Assembly: GCF_000719265.1 (NCBI RefSeq)
Contig: NZ_JOFL01000002.1
Location: forward strand, 62,001 to 126,000
DNA: 64,000 bases
Reading direction: 5' to 3'
From: Streptomyces roseoverticillatus
Lineage (GTDB): Bacteria; Actinomycetota; Actinomycetes; Streptomycetales; Streptomycetaceae
Position numbers and translations under genes: made by a program. Of this stretch, positions 48,989 through 57,690 are shown piece by piece. A model generated the notes under the pieces. It saw nothing but the letters and a program-made list of their open reading frames with translations. It was not told the DNA's origin and searched no databases. Positions within the stretch are counted from its first letter, which is position 1; each line of letters begins with the position of its first letter.

Positions 48989-49041
48989 TTCGGCACCGCC
49001 GGTATCCGCCGTGTCGGTTGCTCGCCGTTGCGGCGGAAGGT
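48989..49041 (+). repeat. Intergenic palindromic repeat, copy 7
   Basis: Starts TTCGGCACCGCCGG, contains GTGTCGGTTG and ends CTCGCCGTTGCGGCGGAAGG. It sits in the panB-ABC transporter spacer, next to the large inverted repeat at 49068-49113. Confidence 0.7.
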
Positions 49042-49067
49042 TCCCCGCGGCACCGGCGGCAAGGCGC

Positions 49068-49113
49068 CCGCCTACAGGTCACCGACAACACGCTGTCGGT
49101 GACCTGTAGGCGG
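49068..49113. promoter_or_regulatory. Perfect inverted repeat with 20-bp arms upstream of the ABC exporter
   Basis: CCGCCTACAGGTCACCGACA (49068-49087) and its exact complement (49094-49113) flank the loop ACACGC. It ends 31 bp before the ATP-binding gene. No T-run follows. It could be an operator for a TetR-like dimer pair or a hairpin ending the panB transcript. Confidence 0.75.
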
Positions 49114-49144
49114 CTTGTCAGTGGGCGCTGGCACTGTGGTGGGC

Positions 49145-50185
49145 ATGACGCGAAACGACACCACTCGGGGGGCGGGCAGCGGCGGGAACGCCGTCGAGGT
49201 CCGCGGCCTCGTCAAGCACTTCGGCGCCACCAAGGCGCTCGACGGAGTCGACCTGGACGTACGCGAGGGCACCGTCCTCGGCGTCCTCGGCCCCAACGGC
49301 GCAGGCAAGACCACGCTCGTGCGCTGCCTGTCCACGCTGCTCCGGCCGGACGCGGGCACCGCCCGCGTCGCGGGGTACGACGTGGTGGCCCAGCCCCGGC
49401 AGCTGCGCCGGGTGATCGGCCTGACCGGGCAGTACGCCTCGGTGGACGAGAAGCTGTCCGGCTTCGAGAACCTGTACATGATCGGCCGGCTGCTGGACCT
49501 GTCCCGCAAGGACGCCCGCCGCCGCGGCGAGGAGATGCTGGAGCGCTTCTCCCTGACCGAGGCCGCCAAGCGGCCCGCCGGGCAGTACTCCGGCGGCATG
49601 CGCCGCCGGCTGGACCTGGCCGCCTCCATGATCGGCCGCCCGGCGGTGCTCTATCTGGACGAGCCCACCACCGGCCTCGACCCCCGCACCCGCAACGAGG
49701 TGTGGGAGGAGGTCCAGCGGATGGTCGCCGAGGGCTCCACCGTCCTCCTCACCACGCAGTACATGGAGGAGGCCGAGCAGCTCGCGAGCGAGCTGACGGT
49801 CATCGACCGCGGCCAGGTCATCGCGGGCGGCCGGGTGGACGAGCTGAAGGCGAAGGTCGGCGGCCGCACCCTGCAGATCCGCCCGGCGGACCGCGGCGAG
49901 CTGCACCGCATGGTCGGCGAGGTGGCCCGGGCCCAGCTCGACGGGATCGCCGGCGCCACCGCCGACGAGGCCGAGGGCGTCGTCAACGTCCCGATCATCA
50001 GCGACGAGCAGCTGACGGCCGTCGTCGCCCTGCTGGGATCGCGCGGCTTCGCGATCTCCGGCATCTCCACCCACCTGCCGAGCCTCGACGAGGTCTTCCT
50101 CGCCGTCACCGGCCAGAAGGCGTCGAGCTCCGCCCCGGAGCAGGACGCAGCCGACACCGACGCACTCCAGGAGGTCGCCGCATGA
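49145..50185 (+). CDS. DrrA-type ABC exporter ATP-binding protein
   Basis: A 346-residue ATPase of the daunorubicin-resistance (DrrA) type. Walker A is GPNGAGKTT, the signature is YSGGMRRRLDLA, Walker B is LYLDEPTTGLDPRTRNEVW, and QYMEEAEQLA carries the H-loop-equivalent segment. The C-terminal regulatory domain ends near HLPSLDEVFLAVTG. ATG 49145 is chosen over the frame start 30 bp upstream because it leaves the inverted repeat outside the gene. It overlaps the permease gene by 4 bp (ATGA). The exported compound is unknown. Confidence 0.93.
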   Translation: MTRNDTTRGAGSGGNAVEVRGLVKHFGATKALDGVDLDVREGTVLGVLGPNGAGKTTLVRCLSTLLRPDAGTARVAGYDVVAQPRQLRRVIGLTGQYASVDEKLSGFENLYMIGRLLDLSRKDARRRGEEMLERFSLTEAAKRPAGQYSGGMRRRLDLAASMIGRPAVLYLDEPTTGLDPRTRNEVWEEVQRMVAEGSTVLLTTQYMEEAEQLASELTVIDRGQVIAGGRVDELKAKVGGRTLQIRPADRGELHRMVGEVARAQLDGIAGATADEAEGVVNVPIISDEQLTAVVALLGSRGFAISGISTHLPSLDEVFLAVTGQKASSSAPEQDAADTDALQEVAA

Positions 50186-51006
50186 GCGCGGCTACGCTCA
50201 GCGCGCCCGCGGCGGCGCCCGCCCGCGAGGGCCGCATCGGCCTGCGGGCCAACCTGCGGCACATCGGCGCCCTCGCGCGCCGCAACCTGCTGCAGATCAA
50301 GGCCGATCCGGAGTCGATGTTCGACGCCGTGATCATGCCGATCATCTTCATCCTGCTCTTCACGTACGTCTTCGGCGGCTCGATGGCCGGCAAGGGCCAC
50401 GAGAAGGAGTACCTCAACTACCTGGTGCCCGGCCTGATGGCCATGCAGGGCATGAACATCGCCATGGCCGTCGGCACCGGCGTCAACGACGACTTCAAGA
50501 AGGGGGTGATGGACCGCTTCCGCACCATGCCGATAGCCCGGTCCTCCGTCCTCATCGCGAAGATCGTGGTCGAGATCGGCCGGATGCTCGTCGCCACCGC
50601 CATCCTGCTCGGCATGGGCTTCGCCCTCGGCCTGTCCATCACGACCACCCCGCTGCACCTGCTGGCCGCGGTCGCCCTGTCCGTGGTGTTCGGCGCCTCG
50701 CTGATGTGGGTCTTCATCCTGCTGGGCCTGTCCCTGAAGACCCCGCAGGCCGTCCAGGGCATGGCGATGATCATCCTGATGCCGCTCCAGTTCGGCAGCT
50801 CGATCTTCGCGCCGACCGCGAAGATGCCCGGCTGGCTGGAGGGCTTCACCAAGTACAACCCGCTGTCCAACCTCGCCGATGCCGCACGGCACCTGATGCG
50901 CGGCGGGCCCGTCGCCCACTCGGTGTGGATGACGCTGGCCTGGGCCGTCGCCATCACCCTCGTGACCGCGCCCCTGGCCGTCTCGAAGTTCCGCAAGAAG
51001 ACCTGA
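50182..51006 (+). CDS. DrrB-type ABC-2 exporter permease
   Basis: A 274-residue ABC-2 permease with six membrane helices: LLQIKADPESMFDAVIMPIIFILLFTYVFGG is the typical first helix region, and LPLQFGSSIFAPT-like LMPLQFGSSIFAPTAKMPGWLEGF is the conserved late loop. It pairs with the overlapping DrrA-type ATPase to form a homodimer-of-heterodimer exporter for lipophilic compounds. The ATG overlaps the ATPase stop, and CCAGGAGG lies 8 bp upstream. It is convergent with the SARP-STAND gene (30-bp gap). Confidence 0.93.
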   Translation: MSAATLSAPAAAPAREGRIGLRANLRHIGALARRNLLQIKADPESMFDAVIMPIIFILLFTYVFGGSMAGKGHEKEYLNYLVPGLMAMQGMNIAMAVGTGVNDDFKKGVMDRFRTMPIARSSVLIAKIVVEIGRMLVATAILLGMGFALGLSITTTPLHLLAAVALSVVFGASLMWVFILLGLSLKTPQAVQGMAMIILMPLQFGSSIFAPTAKMPGWLEGFTKYNPLSNLADAARHLMRGGPVAHSVWMTLAWAVAITLVTAPLAVSKFRKKT

Positions 51007-51036
51007 GCCGGTCCGGCGGCGCATGCGTCGTACGCG

Positions 51037-54000
51037 TCATACGAGGGCGGCGGCCTCCAGCAAGGAGAGGCCGCTGCCCTCGGCGTACGCCTGTTCGTAC
51101 GCGCCGTCGTCGAGCACCTCCCGCACCCAGGCCTCCGCGCGCTCGTACACATCGCGCTCCACCGACGTCACCGGGAAGTCGGGCGGGCGCAGGGCCTCAC
51201 CGGCGCCCAGCAGCCGGGCCGCGAGCAGCGCGTGCTCCTCGCGGGCGGCCTGCTCCCCGTGCTCCCCGCCGGCCAGCCCGGCGTGGGCGAAGGCGGAGAA
51301 GAGCAGGTGCGTCATCGGCAGCTGCGGCACCGCCAGCGTCGACAGCGGGTCGCCGGCCATCGACAGGGCCTTGCGCAGCCTGGGCAGGGCGTCCGCCGGA
51401 CGGCCCTCCAGCGTGTCCAGCCAGGCCATCTGACCGCACATCAGGCTCTCGAACATCACCACCGAGCGGATGCCGAAGTCCGCCATCAGCTCGTCGAAGA
51501 TCTCCCGGGCCTCGGCCGTGCGCCCGGTGCGGGCGACCCGCACGCCGAGCTGCAGCCGCCCGAAGATCGCGGCGTCCGTGTTGCCCTGCTCCGCCTCCGC
51601 GATGGCGTCGCGGAGCATCTGCTCGCCCTCCTCGTCGCCGACCGCCCCCGCCTCGACCAGCGCCCCGGCGAGCCGGGCGCGCAGCGCCGGCAGCTGCCCG
51701 GTCGAGCCGAGCTCACGGACCTGCTCCAGGGCCTCCCGGTAGTCCTCGGCCGCCAGGCCGTACTGCCCGCGCCGCTCGTGCACCTCGCCCAGGCCCGTCA
51801 GGCCCTCCGCCACGCCCCAGGAGTCCCCGAGCCGCCGGAAGATCCGTACGCTCTCCTCCGCGTCCGCGGTGGCCTGGTCCAGCCCGCCGGGGTGGTCGTT
51901 GAATATCTTGGAGCGCAGTTGCAGGGAATGGCCCAGCTCCCACTCGTAACCCAGCTCGCGGCAGCGCGCGACCATCGTGTCCAAGGCCCGGTAGAGCGCG
52001 TCGAAATCGCCCGTCATGAGGACCGCGAAGAAGACGATGAAGCCCGGCCCGCGGCAGGTCTGCGGCTGCCCGTCGGCGTAGGCCGCGGCGATGGCGCGCA
52101 GTCTGTGCTGCGTCTCGGGCGCGTGGACCTCGGCCATGTCCGTGATGCTGATCAGCCGCGTCAGGTGGACCCCGCGCCGCGCCTCCGCCAGCACCTCGGG
52201 CGGCATCGGCGGCGGTTGCTCGGTGCACGTCACGTACAGCGGGGCGACCGGGTCGCCCGGCTCGGCGAAGGGGTCGGGGCCCATCGCGCCCACCGTCTCC
52301 GCCCAGTGCGCGGCGTCCGCGCGGTGCTCCCTGAGCTGCCAGAACCAGCCCAGGGACAGCACCAGGCACAGCGCCTCCTGCTCGTCCTGCGCGGCGACGG
52401 CGCGGCGCAGGGCGGTGCGCAGGTTGTCGTGCTCCAGCTCCAGGCGCTCCAGCCACGTGCCCTGGGCGGGGCCGCGCAGGAGCGGGTCGGCGGTGCGGGC
52501 CAGTTCGCGGTACGCCACGAGGTGGCGGTGCTCGGTGGCGGCGCGCTCGCCCGCCTCGTCCAGGCGCTCGGCGGCGTACTCCCCGACGGTCTCCAGCAGC
52601 CGGTAGCGCATCTCGCCGTCGGCGCCGGCGGGCGCGGCTACCACCAGCGACTTGTCGACGAGCGAGCCGAGGAGGGCGGCGACGTCCCGGGCCGGGGCGG
52701 CGTCCGGTCCCGGCGCGGTGCCGTCCAGGCCGTCCGAGCAGACCTCCTCCGCGGCGGCCAGGTCGCAGCCGCCGGAGAAGACGGACAGGCGGCGCAGGAC
52801 CGCCCGCTCGGGGCCGGCCAGCAGGTCCCAGGACCAGTCGACGACCGCGCGCAGGGTCTGCTGGCGCGGCAGCACGGTGCGGCTGCCGGAGGTCAGCAGC
52901 CGGAAGCGGTCGTCCAGGCGGTCCGCGAGGGTGCGCGGGCTGAGCATCCGCAGCCGGGCGGCCGCGAGCTCGATCGCCAGCGGGAGCCCGTCCAGCCGGC
53001 GGCAGATCTCGGCGCAGGCCTCCGGGTCGTCCTCGACGCGGAAGCCCGGGCGGGCCGCGGCGCCGCGGTCGGCCAGCAGCCGCAGGGCCACGGTGTCGGG
53101 CAGCGGCTCCACGGGGCGCACCGCCTCGCCGGGCACGCCCAGCGGCTCACGGCTGGTGGCGAGCACCGTGACGCCCGGGCAGTGCGCGAGGAGCGTCTCG
53201 GCGACGCGGGCGGCGGCGTCGATCAGGTGCTCGCAGTTGTCGAGGACGAGCAGCATGCGGCGCGCCGCGCAGTGCTCGGCGAGCCTCGCCAGGGGGTCGG
53301 TCGCGGAGGCGTCGCTCGCGGCCCGCAGCCCGTCGGTGGTGGTCCGCACCACGGTCTCGCGGCCGCCGAGCGCGGTCAGCACGGTCTCCGGCACGGTGGC
53401 GGGGTCGTCGACGGGCGCGAGCTCGGCGAACCACACCCCGTCCGGCCACCCGCCCCCGCCCGCGGCGGCGGCCTCGGCGGCCTCCTGCGACAGCCGCGTC
53501 TTCCCGGCCCCGCCGGGGCCGAGGAGGGTGACCAGGCGCTGCGCCCGCAGATCGGCGCCGATGGACACGATGTCGTCCTCGCGCCCGACGAAGGAGGTGA
53601 GCCGGGCGCGGAGGTTGCCGGGCGGCACGGCCCTGTACGTGCCCGCGGGACCACCACCGGCGGAAAGACCCCCGCGGGGCGTGCTGACCGCGCCGTACGG
53701 GGCGGGTGTGAGGGGGAGCGCGGGGGTGTCGTGGGATGTTGCCGGGTCGTGCGGGGCCGGTGTGCTGTATGCGCTCGTGGTGCCCGGCGGGGTGTCGTGC
53801 GTCAGCAGCTCCCCGTGGAGTGCTCTGAGTTCCGGCCCCGGGTCCGTGCCGAGCCGGTCCGCGAGGTCGCGCGCCAGGTCCGCGTACGCCGCGAGCGCTT
53901 CCGCCGGGCGGCCCGCCGCGCGCAGGGCGCGCAGGTGGACGGCGCGCAGCGGCTCGTCCAGCGGATGCTCGTCGCACAGCGCCGCAAGCTCCGGAAGGAT

Positions 54001-54513
54001 CTGCTCCGCACGGCCGAGGGCGACCGCGGCCGCGAGGCGCGTGCGCCGGGCGTCCAGGCGGCGTGCCTCGTAGCGCACGGCCAGCGCCGCCCGGCCCGGG
54101 AGGTCGGCGAGGACGGGACCGCGCCACAGGGCCAGCCCGGCGTCCAGCAGATCGGCCGCCTTGGCGGGGTCGCCGTCGGCCAGGGCCCGCGCACCCTCCT
54201 CGGCGAGCCGCTGGAAGCGGTGCAGGTCGACGTCCTCGGGCCCGGCGCAGAGCCGGTAGCCGCCGGCCGCCGAGGCCACGGCGGCGTGGCCGAGGGCGCG
54301 CCGGAGCCGGCCCACGAGGGCCTGCAGCGCGCCCGCCGCGTCGGCGGGCGGCTCGTCGTCCCAGACGGCGTCGATCAGCGCCTCGGCGGTGCGGACGCGC
54401 CCCGGGTGCAGGGCGAGCGCGGCGAGGAGGGCGCGCAGCCGGGCGCCGCCGAGGGCGGCGGCCCGGCCGTCGCCGGAGTGGGCCTGGGTGGTGCCGAGGA
54501 TGCCGTAACGCAC
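51037..54513 (-). CDS. AfsR-like SARP - NB-ARC - TPR transcriptional regulator
   Basis: A 1158-residue regulator from GTG 54513. Residues 1-90 form an OmpR-type winged HTH (LRALLAALALHPGRVRTAEALIDAVW), about 95-240 a bacterial activation domain (BTAD), and 240-300 a Pro/Thr linker. Residues about 305-600 are an NB-ARC/STAND ATPase with Walker A GPGGAGKT (332-339), LLVLDNCEHLID and LATSREPLG. The remainder is TPR-like. Such proteins activate secondary-metabolite or stress genes by binding direct repeats upstream of -10 boxes. The longer open frame beyond 54513 is antisense shadow. The target is unknown; divergent M50 protease is the nearest candidate. Confidence 0.9.
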   Translation of the reverse strand: MRYGILGTTQAHSGDGRAAALGGARLRALLAALALHPGRVRTAEALIDAVWDDEPPADAAGALQALVGRLRRALGHAAVASAAGGYRLCAGPEDVDLHRFQRLAEEGARALADGDPAKAADLLDAGLALWRGPVLADLPGRAALAVRYEARRLDARRTRLAAAVALGRAEQILPELAALCDEHPLDEPLRAVHLRALRAAGRPAEALAAYADLARDLADRLGTDPGPELRALHGELLTHDTPPGTTSAYSTPAPHDPATSHDTPALPLTPAPYGAVSTPRGGLSAGGGPAGTYRAVPPGNLRARLTSFVGREDDIVSIGADLRAQRLVTLLGPGGAGKTRLSQEAAEAAAAGGGGWPDGVWFAELAPVDDPATVPETVLTALGGRETVVRTTTDGLRAASDASATDPLARLAEHCAARRMLLVLDNCEHLIDAAARVAETLLAHCPGVTVLATSREPLGVPGEAVRPVEPLPDTVALRLLADRGAAARPGFRVEDDPEACAEICRRLDGLPLAIELAAARLRMLSPRTLADRLDDRFRLLTSGSRTVLPRQQTLRAVVDWSWDLLAGPERAVLRRLSVFSGGCDLAAAEEVCSDGLDGTAPGPDAAPARDVAALLGSLVDKSLVVAAPAGADGEMRYRLLETVGEYAAERLDEAGERAATEHRHLVAYRELARTADPLLRGPAQGTWLERLELEHDNLRTALRRAVAAQDEQEALCLVLSLGWFWQLREHRADAAHWAETVGAMGPDPFAEPGDPVAPLYVTCTEQPPPMPPEVLAEARRGVHLTRLISITDMAEVHAPETQHRLRAIAAAYADGQPQTCRGPGFIVFFAVLMTGDFDALYRALDTMVARCRELGYEWELGHSLQLRSKIFNDHPGGLDQATADAEESVRIFRRLGDSWGVAEGLTGLGEVHERRGQYGLAAEDYREALEQVRELGSTGQLPALRARLAGALVEAGAVGDEEGEQMLRDAIAEAEQGNTDAAIFGRLQLGVRVARTGRTAEAREIFDELMADFGIRSVVMFESLMCGQMAWLDTLEGRPADALPRLRKALSMAGDPLSTLAVPQLPMTHLLFSAFAHAGLAGGEHGEQAAREEHALLAARLLGAGEALRPPDFPVTSVERDVYERAEAWVREVLDDGAYEQAYAEGSGLSLLEAAALV

Positions 54514-54627
54514 CCGCCCATTGTCCCCCGGCCCGCACGGCCGGGTTACGGGCGGGAGGGGTGGAGGAAGTACCGTCACCCCGGTACCTCCCGGTACGTC
54601 ACGGCCCCACCTCACAGGAGCACAGGT

Positions 54628-55431
54628 ATGTCGACAGCGACCCGCGGCGAACGGCGCGTGAGCCCCGTCTTCCTCGCCCTCGTCGCCATCATGGCGGTCT
54701 CCATATGGGCGGTGTGGACGGACTTCTCGGCGAGCCCGGGCTTCGCCGTCTTCCTCTTCGTCGTCTCCGGATGGGTCGTGTCGCTGTGCCTGCACGAGTA
54801 CGCGCACGCGCGCACGGCCCTGCACGGGGGTGACCTCACGGTCGGCGCCAAGGGCTACCTGACGCTCGACCCGCTGAAGTACACGCACGCCCTGCTGAGC
54901 ATCGTCCTGCCCGTCATCTTCGTGATCATGGGCGGGATCGGCCTGCCCGGCGGCGCCGTCTTCATCGAGCGCCACCGCATCCGCGGCCGCTGGAAGCACA
55001 GCATGATCTCGGCCGCGGGCCCGCTGACGAACGCCGCGTTCGCCGTGGTCGTCACGGCCCCCTTCTGGCTGGGCGCCATGGACGGCGTGCCGGACCACTT
55101 CCGCTACGCGCTCGGTTTCATGGCCCAGCTGCAGGTGACGGCCGCGATCCTCAACTTCCTGCCCGTGCCCGGCCTGGACGGCTACGGCGTCGTCGAGCCG
55201 TGGCTGTCGTACAAGGTGCGGCGCCAGGTGGAGCCGTTCGCCCCGTTCGGGATACTGGCCGTCTTCGGCTTCCTGTGGATCCCCGAGGTCAACCACGCGT
55301 TCTTCGACATGATCGACGCGGTGCTGCGGTCCCTCGACGTCACGCCGTGGGACACGTACTGGGGCCGGGAGCTGTTCCGCTTCTGGCAGGGGACGCCGGA
55401 CATCCCGCCGCTGTCGGGCCTGGTGTTCTGA
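54628..55431 (+). CDS. Site-2-protease-type M50 membrane metalloprotease
   Basis: A 267-residue membrane protein with about five helices. LHEYAHAR (His56, Glu57, His60) is the HExxH zinc site inside a helix, and NFLPVPGLDGYG (Asp about 179) supplies the third ligand, as in compact S2P/rhomboid-like site-2 proteases without a PDZ domain. It would cut membrane-spanning substrates such as anti-sigma factors. The start is ATG 54628, with AGGAG 7 bp upstream. The longer frame is antisense to the regulator gene. It is convergent with the P450 gene with a 4-bp gap. Confidence 0.9.
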   Translation: MSTATRGERRVSPVFLALVAIMAVSIWAVWTDFSASPGFAVFLFVVSGWVVSLCLHEYAHARTALHGGDLTVGAKGYLTLDPLKYTHALLSIVLPVIFVIMGGIGLPGGAVFIERHRIRGRWKHSMISAAGPLTNAAFAVVVTAPFWLGAMDGVPDHFRYALGFMAQLQVTAAILNFLPVPGLDGYGVVEPWLSYKVRRQVEPFAPFGILAVFGFLWIPEVNHAFFDMIDAVLRSLDVTPWDTYWGRELFRFWQGTPDIPPLSGLVF

Positions 55432-55435
55432 CAAG

Positions 55436-56638
55436 TCACCACGTGACCGGGAGCCGGTGCACGCCGTAGATGTTGGCGTGGTGGCGCAGCGGCACCTCCT
55501 CGGGCGGGACGGCCAGCCGCAGCGACGGGAAGCGGGCGAAGAGCGCCGGGAAGGCGACCCGCATCTCGACGCGGGCCAGCTGCTGGCCCAGGCACTGGTG
55601 GATGCCGTGGCCGAAGCCCAGCTGCCCGACGGCCCTGCGGCTCAGGTCGAGGGTGTCGGGGCCGGGGAAGCGCTCGGGGTCGCGGTTGGCGGCCTGGAGG
55701 GAGAGGGTGACCGTGTCGCCGGCCCGGATCAGCAGGCCGTCCACCTCCACGTCCTCCAGCGCCGACCGCACCGTGGTGTGCGCGACCGTCAGGTAGCGCA
55801 TCAGCTCCTCTACGGCCCCGCCGGCGAGCCCGGGGCCGGCGCGCAGGGCGGCGAGCTGGTCCGGGTTGCTCAGCAGGGCGAAGGTGCCGTGCGCGAGCAT
55901 GTTCGCGGTGGTGTCGAGGCCGGCGCCCAGCAGGAAGCCGCCGAGGCCGGTGAGCTCCTCGTCCGTGAGGTCGCCGGCGGTCAGGTCGCTGAGCAGGTCG
56001 TCGGTGGGCGCGGCGCGCTTGGCCGACACCAGCGCCTGGATGTACTCCTGCAGCCCGGTCCACGCCGCGTGCATCTCCTCCGCCGAGGAGTTCTGGTCCA
56101 TCAGCGCCGCCGTGTGCCGCTGGAAGACCTCCCGGTCCGCGTACGGCACCCCCAGCAGCTCGCAGATCATCAGCGCGGGCACGGGCTGTGCGAACGCCTC
56201 GACCAGATCGAGCGGGCCTCCCCGCCGCTCCATGGCGTCCAGGCGCCCGGCGGTGATCTCCTCCAGGCGCGCGGTGAGCGCGTCCATCCGCCGGACGGTG
56301 AACTTCCCGGCGAGCAGCCGCCGGTAGCGGGTGTGCTCGGGGGCGTCCATTCCGGTCATGTCCCCGGTCGGTGCGGGCGGCAGGGCGCCCTCGGGCCCTC
56401 CGGGGAGCGGGTAGTGCATGAGCTCGTAGCGCGCGCTGAAGCGGGAGTCGGCCAGGATCGCGCGGACCGCGGACCAGCCGGTGGCCAGCCAGCCCACGTG
56501 CCCGTCGGGGTAGCGCATCGGAACCAGCGGCCGTTCTTCGCGCAGGGCGCCCAGACCGGCGGGCGGGTCGAAGGGACAGCCTGCCGGGCGGTCTGTCGGC
56601 AGGGATACGGGGGGCTGCACGAGCAGTTCGTCATTCAT
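55436..56638 (-). CDS. Cytochrome P450
   Basis: A 400-residue class I bacterial P450 using molecular oxygen with ferredoxin partners. The I-helix [12 protein letters not shown] carries the oxygen-activating Asp-Thr, VEELMRYL is the ExxR helix, and [15 protein letters not shown] holds the haem-binding Cys. The ATG at 56638 gives the usual short N-terminus; 17 codons upstream are open but unsupported. No ferredoxin gene or biosynthetic cluster adjoins, so the substrate is unknown. Three TGGCGYCA elements at 21-22 bp spacing cover the start region and may bind a regulator. Confidence 0.93.
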   Translation of the reverse strand: MNDELLVQPPVSLPTDRPAGCPFDPPAGLGALREERPLVPMRYPDGHVGWLATGWSAVRAILADSRFSARYELMHYPLPGGPEGALPPAPTGDMTGMDAPEHTRYRRLLAGKFTVRRMDALTARLEEITAGRLDAMERRGGPLDLVEAFAQPVPALMICELLGVPYADREVFQRHTAALMDQNSSAEEMHAAWTGLQEYIQALVSAKRAAPTDDLLSDLTAGDLTDEELTGLGGFLLGAGLDTTANMLAHGTFALLSNPDQLAALRAGPGLAGGAVEELMRYLTVAHTTVRSALEDVEVDGLLIRAGDTVTLSLQAANRDPERFPGPDTLDLSRRAVGQLGFGHGIHQCLGQQLARVEMRVAFPALFARFPSLRLAVPPEEVPLRHHANIYGVHRLPVTW

Positions 56639-56688
56639 GACGCCACCATGGCATTGAAGTGGCGCCATAGGCAAGGGTATTGGCGTCA
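56638..56688. promoter_or_regulatory. Three regularly spaced TGGCGYCA elements at the P450 promoter
   Basis: TGACGCCA (56638-56645), TGGCGCCA (56660-56667) and TGGCGTCA (56681-56688) start 22 and 21 bp apart, about two helix turns. The outer pair is mutually inverted and the middle one is palindromic. A cooperative regulator site is likely. Confidence 0.6.
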
Positions 56689-56711
56689 AGACGGGATGGG
56701 GGGGCGGGGAG

Positions 56712-57470
56712 TCAGGAGAGCGCGTCCCCGGGAGACGTCACCCAGTACGTGACGCGCAGGGCGTTGTCGACGTGCACGCCCTTCGCCTGCAGGGCGGCCT
56801 CGACCATCCTGTCGCTGCCCTCGAAGCCGATCTGCAGGCTCTGCGCCGTGTAGCCCTCGCCACCGCTGCCTTCGCCCGAGGACAGGATCACGCCGGCGTA
56901 GCCCTTCTCGCCCGGCTTGAGCGAGGTGACCGCCTGCGGCTTGCTGTCCTCGATGACCGGCGGGACGGACTGGGCGCCCTCGAACTTGACGACGGGATAG
57001 CCCTTCAGGTCGCACATCTTGGAGCCCTTGTTGGTGAGGGTGAGCAGCATGTGGTTCAGGGGGCGGGAGACCGGTGTGGCGACGACCTCCACGTCGGCAG
57101 CGCTGCAGTCCACGCGGTTCTCGGGGGCGTACGGGTCGCGAGACGCGCTGCCCTTTCCGCCCTTTCCGCCCTTGCCGGTCCTTCCATCCGTTCCAGCCGT
57201 TCCATCCGTTCCGCGGGCGCGGTGGGACGTGGAGGAGGCCGGTGCGGCGGACTTCGCGGCCGACGCGTCCCGCTCCGGCGCCTGCGCCGGCCCGGAGGGC
57301 TGCGGGGCCGCGGAAGAGGCCTGCGGGGAGGCGGCGCCTTCCTGGCGGACGCCCTCCCCCTTCCCGTCGGCCCCGCACGCCGTCAGGGAGAGCGCGGCGA
57401 CGGCGACGGCTGCCATGGCGGCGGCGAGCAGGCGGGGGCGGGAGTCGGAGCGGCGGACGGAGGCGCGCAT
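56712..57470 (-). CDS. DUF4232 lipoprotein
   Basis: A 252-residue secreted lipoprotein: a basic N-terminus, a hydrophobic stretch and the lipobox LTAC (Cys32). A long Ala/Ser/Gly-rich tether follows with [10 protein letters not shown] and GKGGKGGKG repeats (about 85-110). The C-terminal beta-sandwich begins [41 protein letters not shown], the DUF4232 signature with a likely Cys-Cys disulfide. The function of DUF4232 is unknown. The ATG at 57470 has AAAGAG upstream; 24 further codons are open but lie in the leader. It is divergent from the membrane HTH gene. Confidence 0.85.
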   Translation of the reverse strand: MRASVRRSDSRPRLLAAAMAAVAVAALSLTACGADGKGEGVRQEGAASPQASSAAPQPSGPAQAPERDASAAKSAAPASSTSHRARGTDGTAGTDGRTGKGGKGGKGSASRDPYAPENRVDCSAADVEVVATPVSRPLNHMLLTLTNKGSKMCDLKGYPVVKFEGAQSVPPVIEDSKPQAVTSLKPGEKGYAGVILSSGEGSGGEGYTAQSLQIGFEGSDRMVEAALQAKGVHVDNALRVTYWVTSPGDALS

Positions 57471-57502
57471 GGCTGAATCTCTTTCGGTACGGGTGGCCTG
57501 CA

Positions 57503-57520
57503 CGGACGGTTGACCGTCCG
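57503..57520. promoter_or_regulatory. 18-bp palindrome between DUF4232 and the membrane HTH gene
   Basis: CGGACGGTTGACCGTCCG is a perfect palindrome with 7-bp arms around TTGA. It lies 33 bp upstream of the DUF4232 start and could be an operator for the neighbouring HTH protein, which is untested. Confidence 0.45.
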
Positions 57521-57690
57521 CGGGCGGCGGGGCGTCGCTCAACCGGATGCGGGAGCGGCGTGCTTGGATGACGAAAGCTTGTGCGGGAACGTGTCCCGGA
57601 GGCCAGCGATACGGCCGAGTACGGGACGCGGGAATGCCCGCACAGGCTTTGACCTGGGGAAATGGCCGTTCCCTGGAATGGGGAGCTGGG

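Noticed and set aside
48877..49067. Small gene or riboswitch between panB and the ABC exporter
   Set aside because: The stretch is accounted for by an intergenic repeat copy; no conserved riboswitch core or start with ribosome-binding site is seen.
51232..55431. 1399-residue plus-strand frame
   Set aside because: Antisense to the SARP-STAND regulator, except for the final 267 codons that form the M50 protease.
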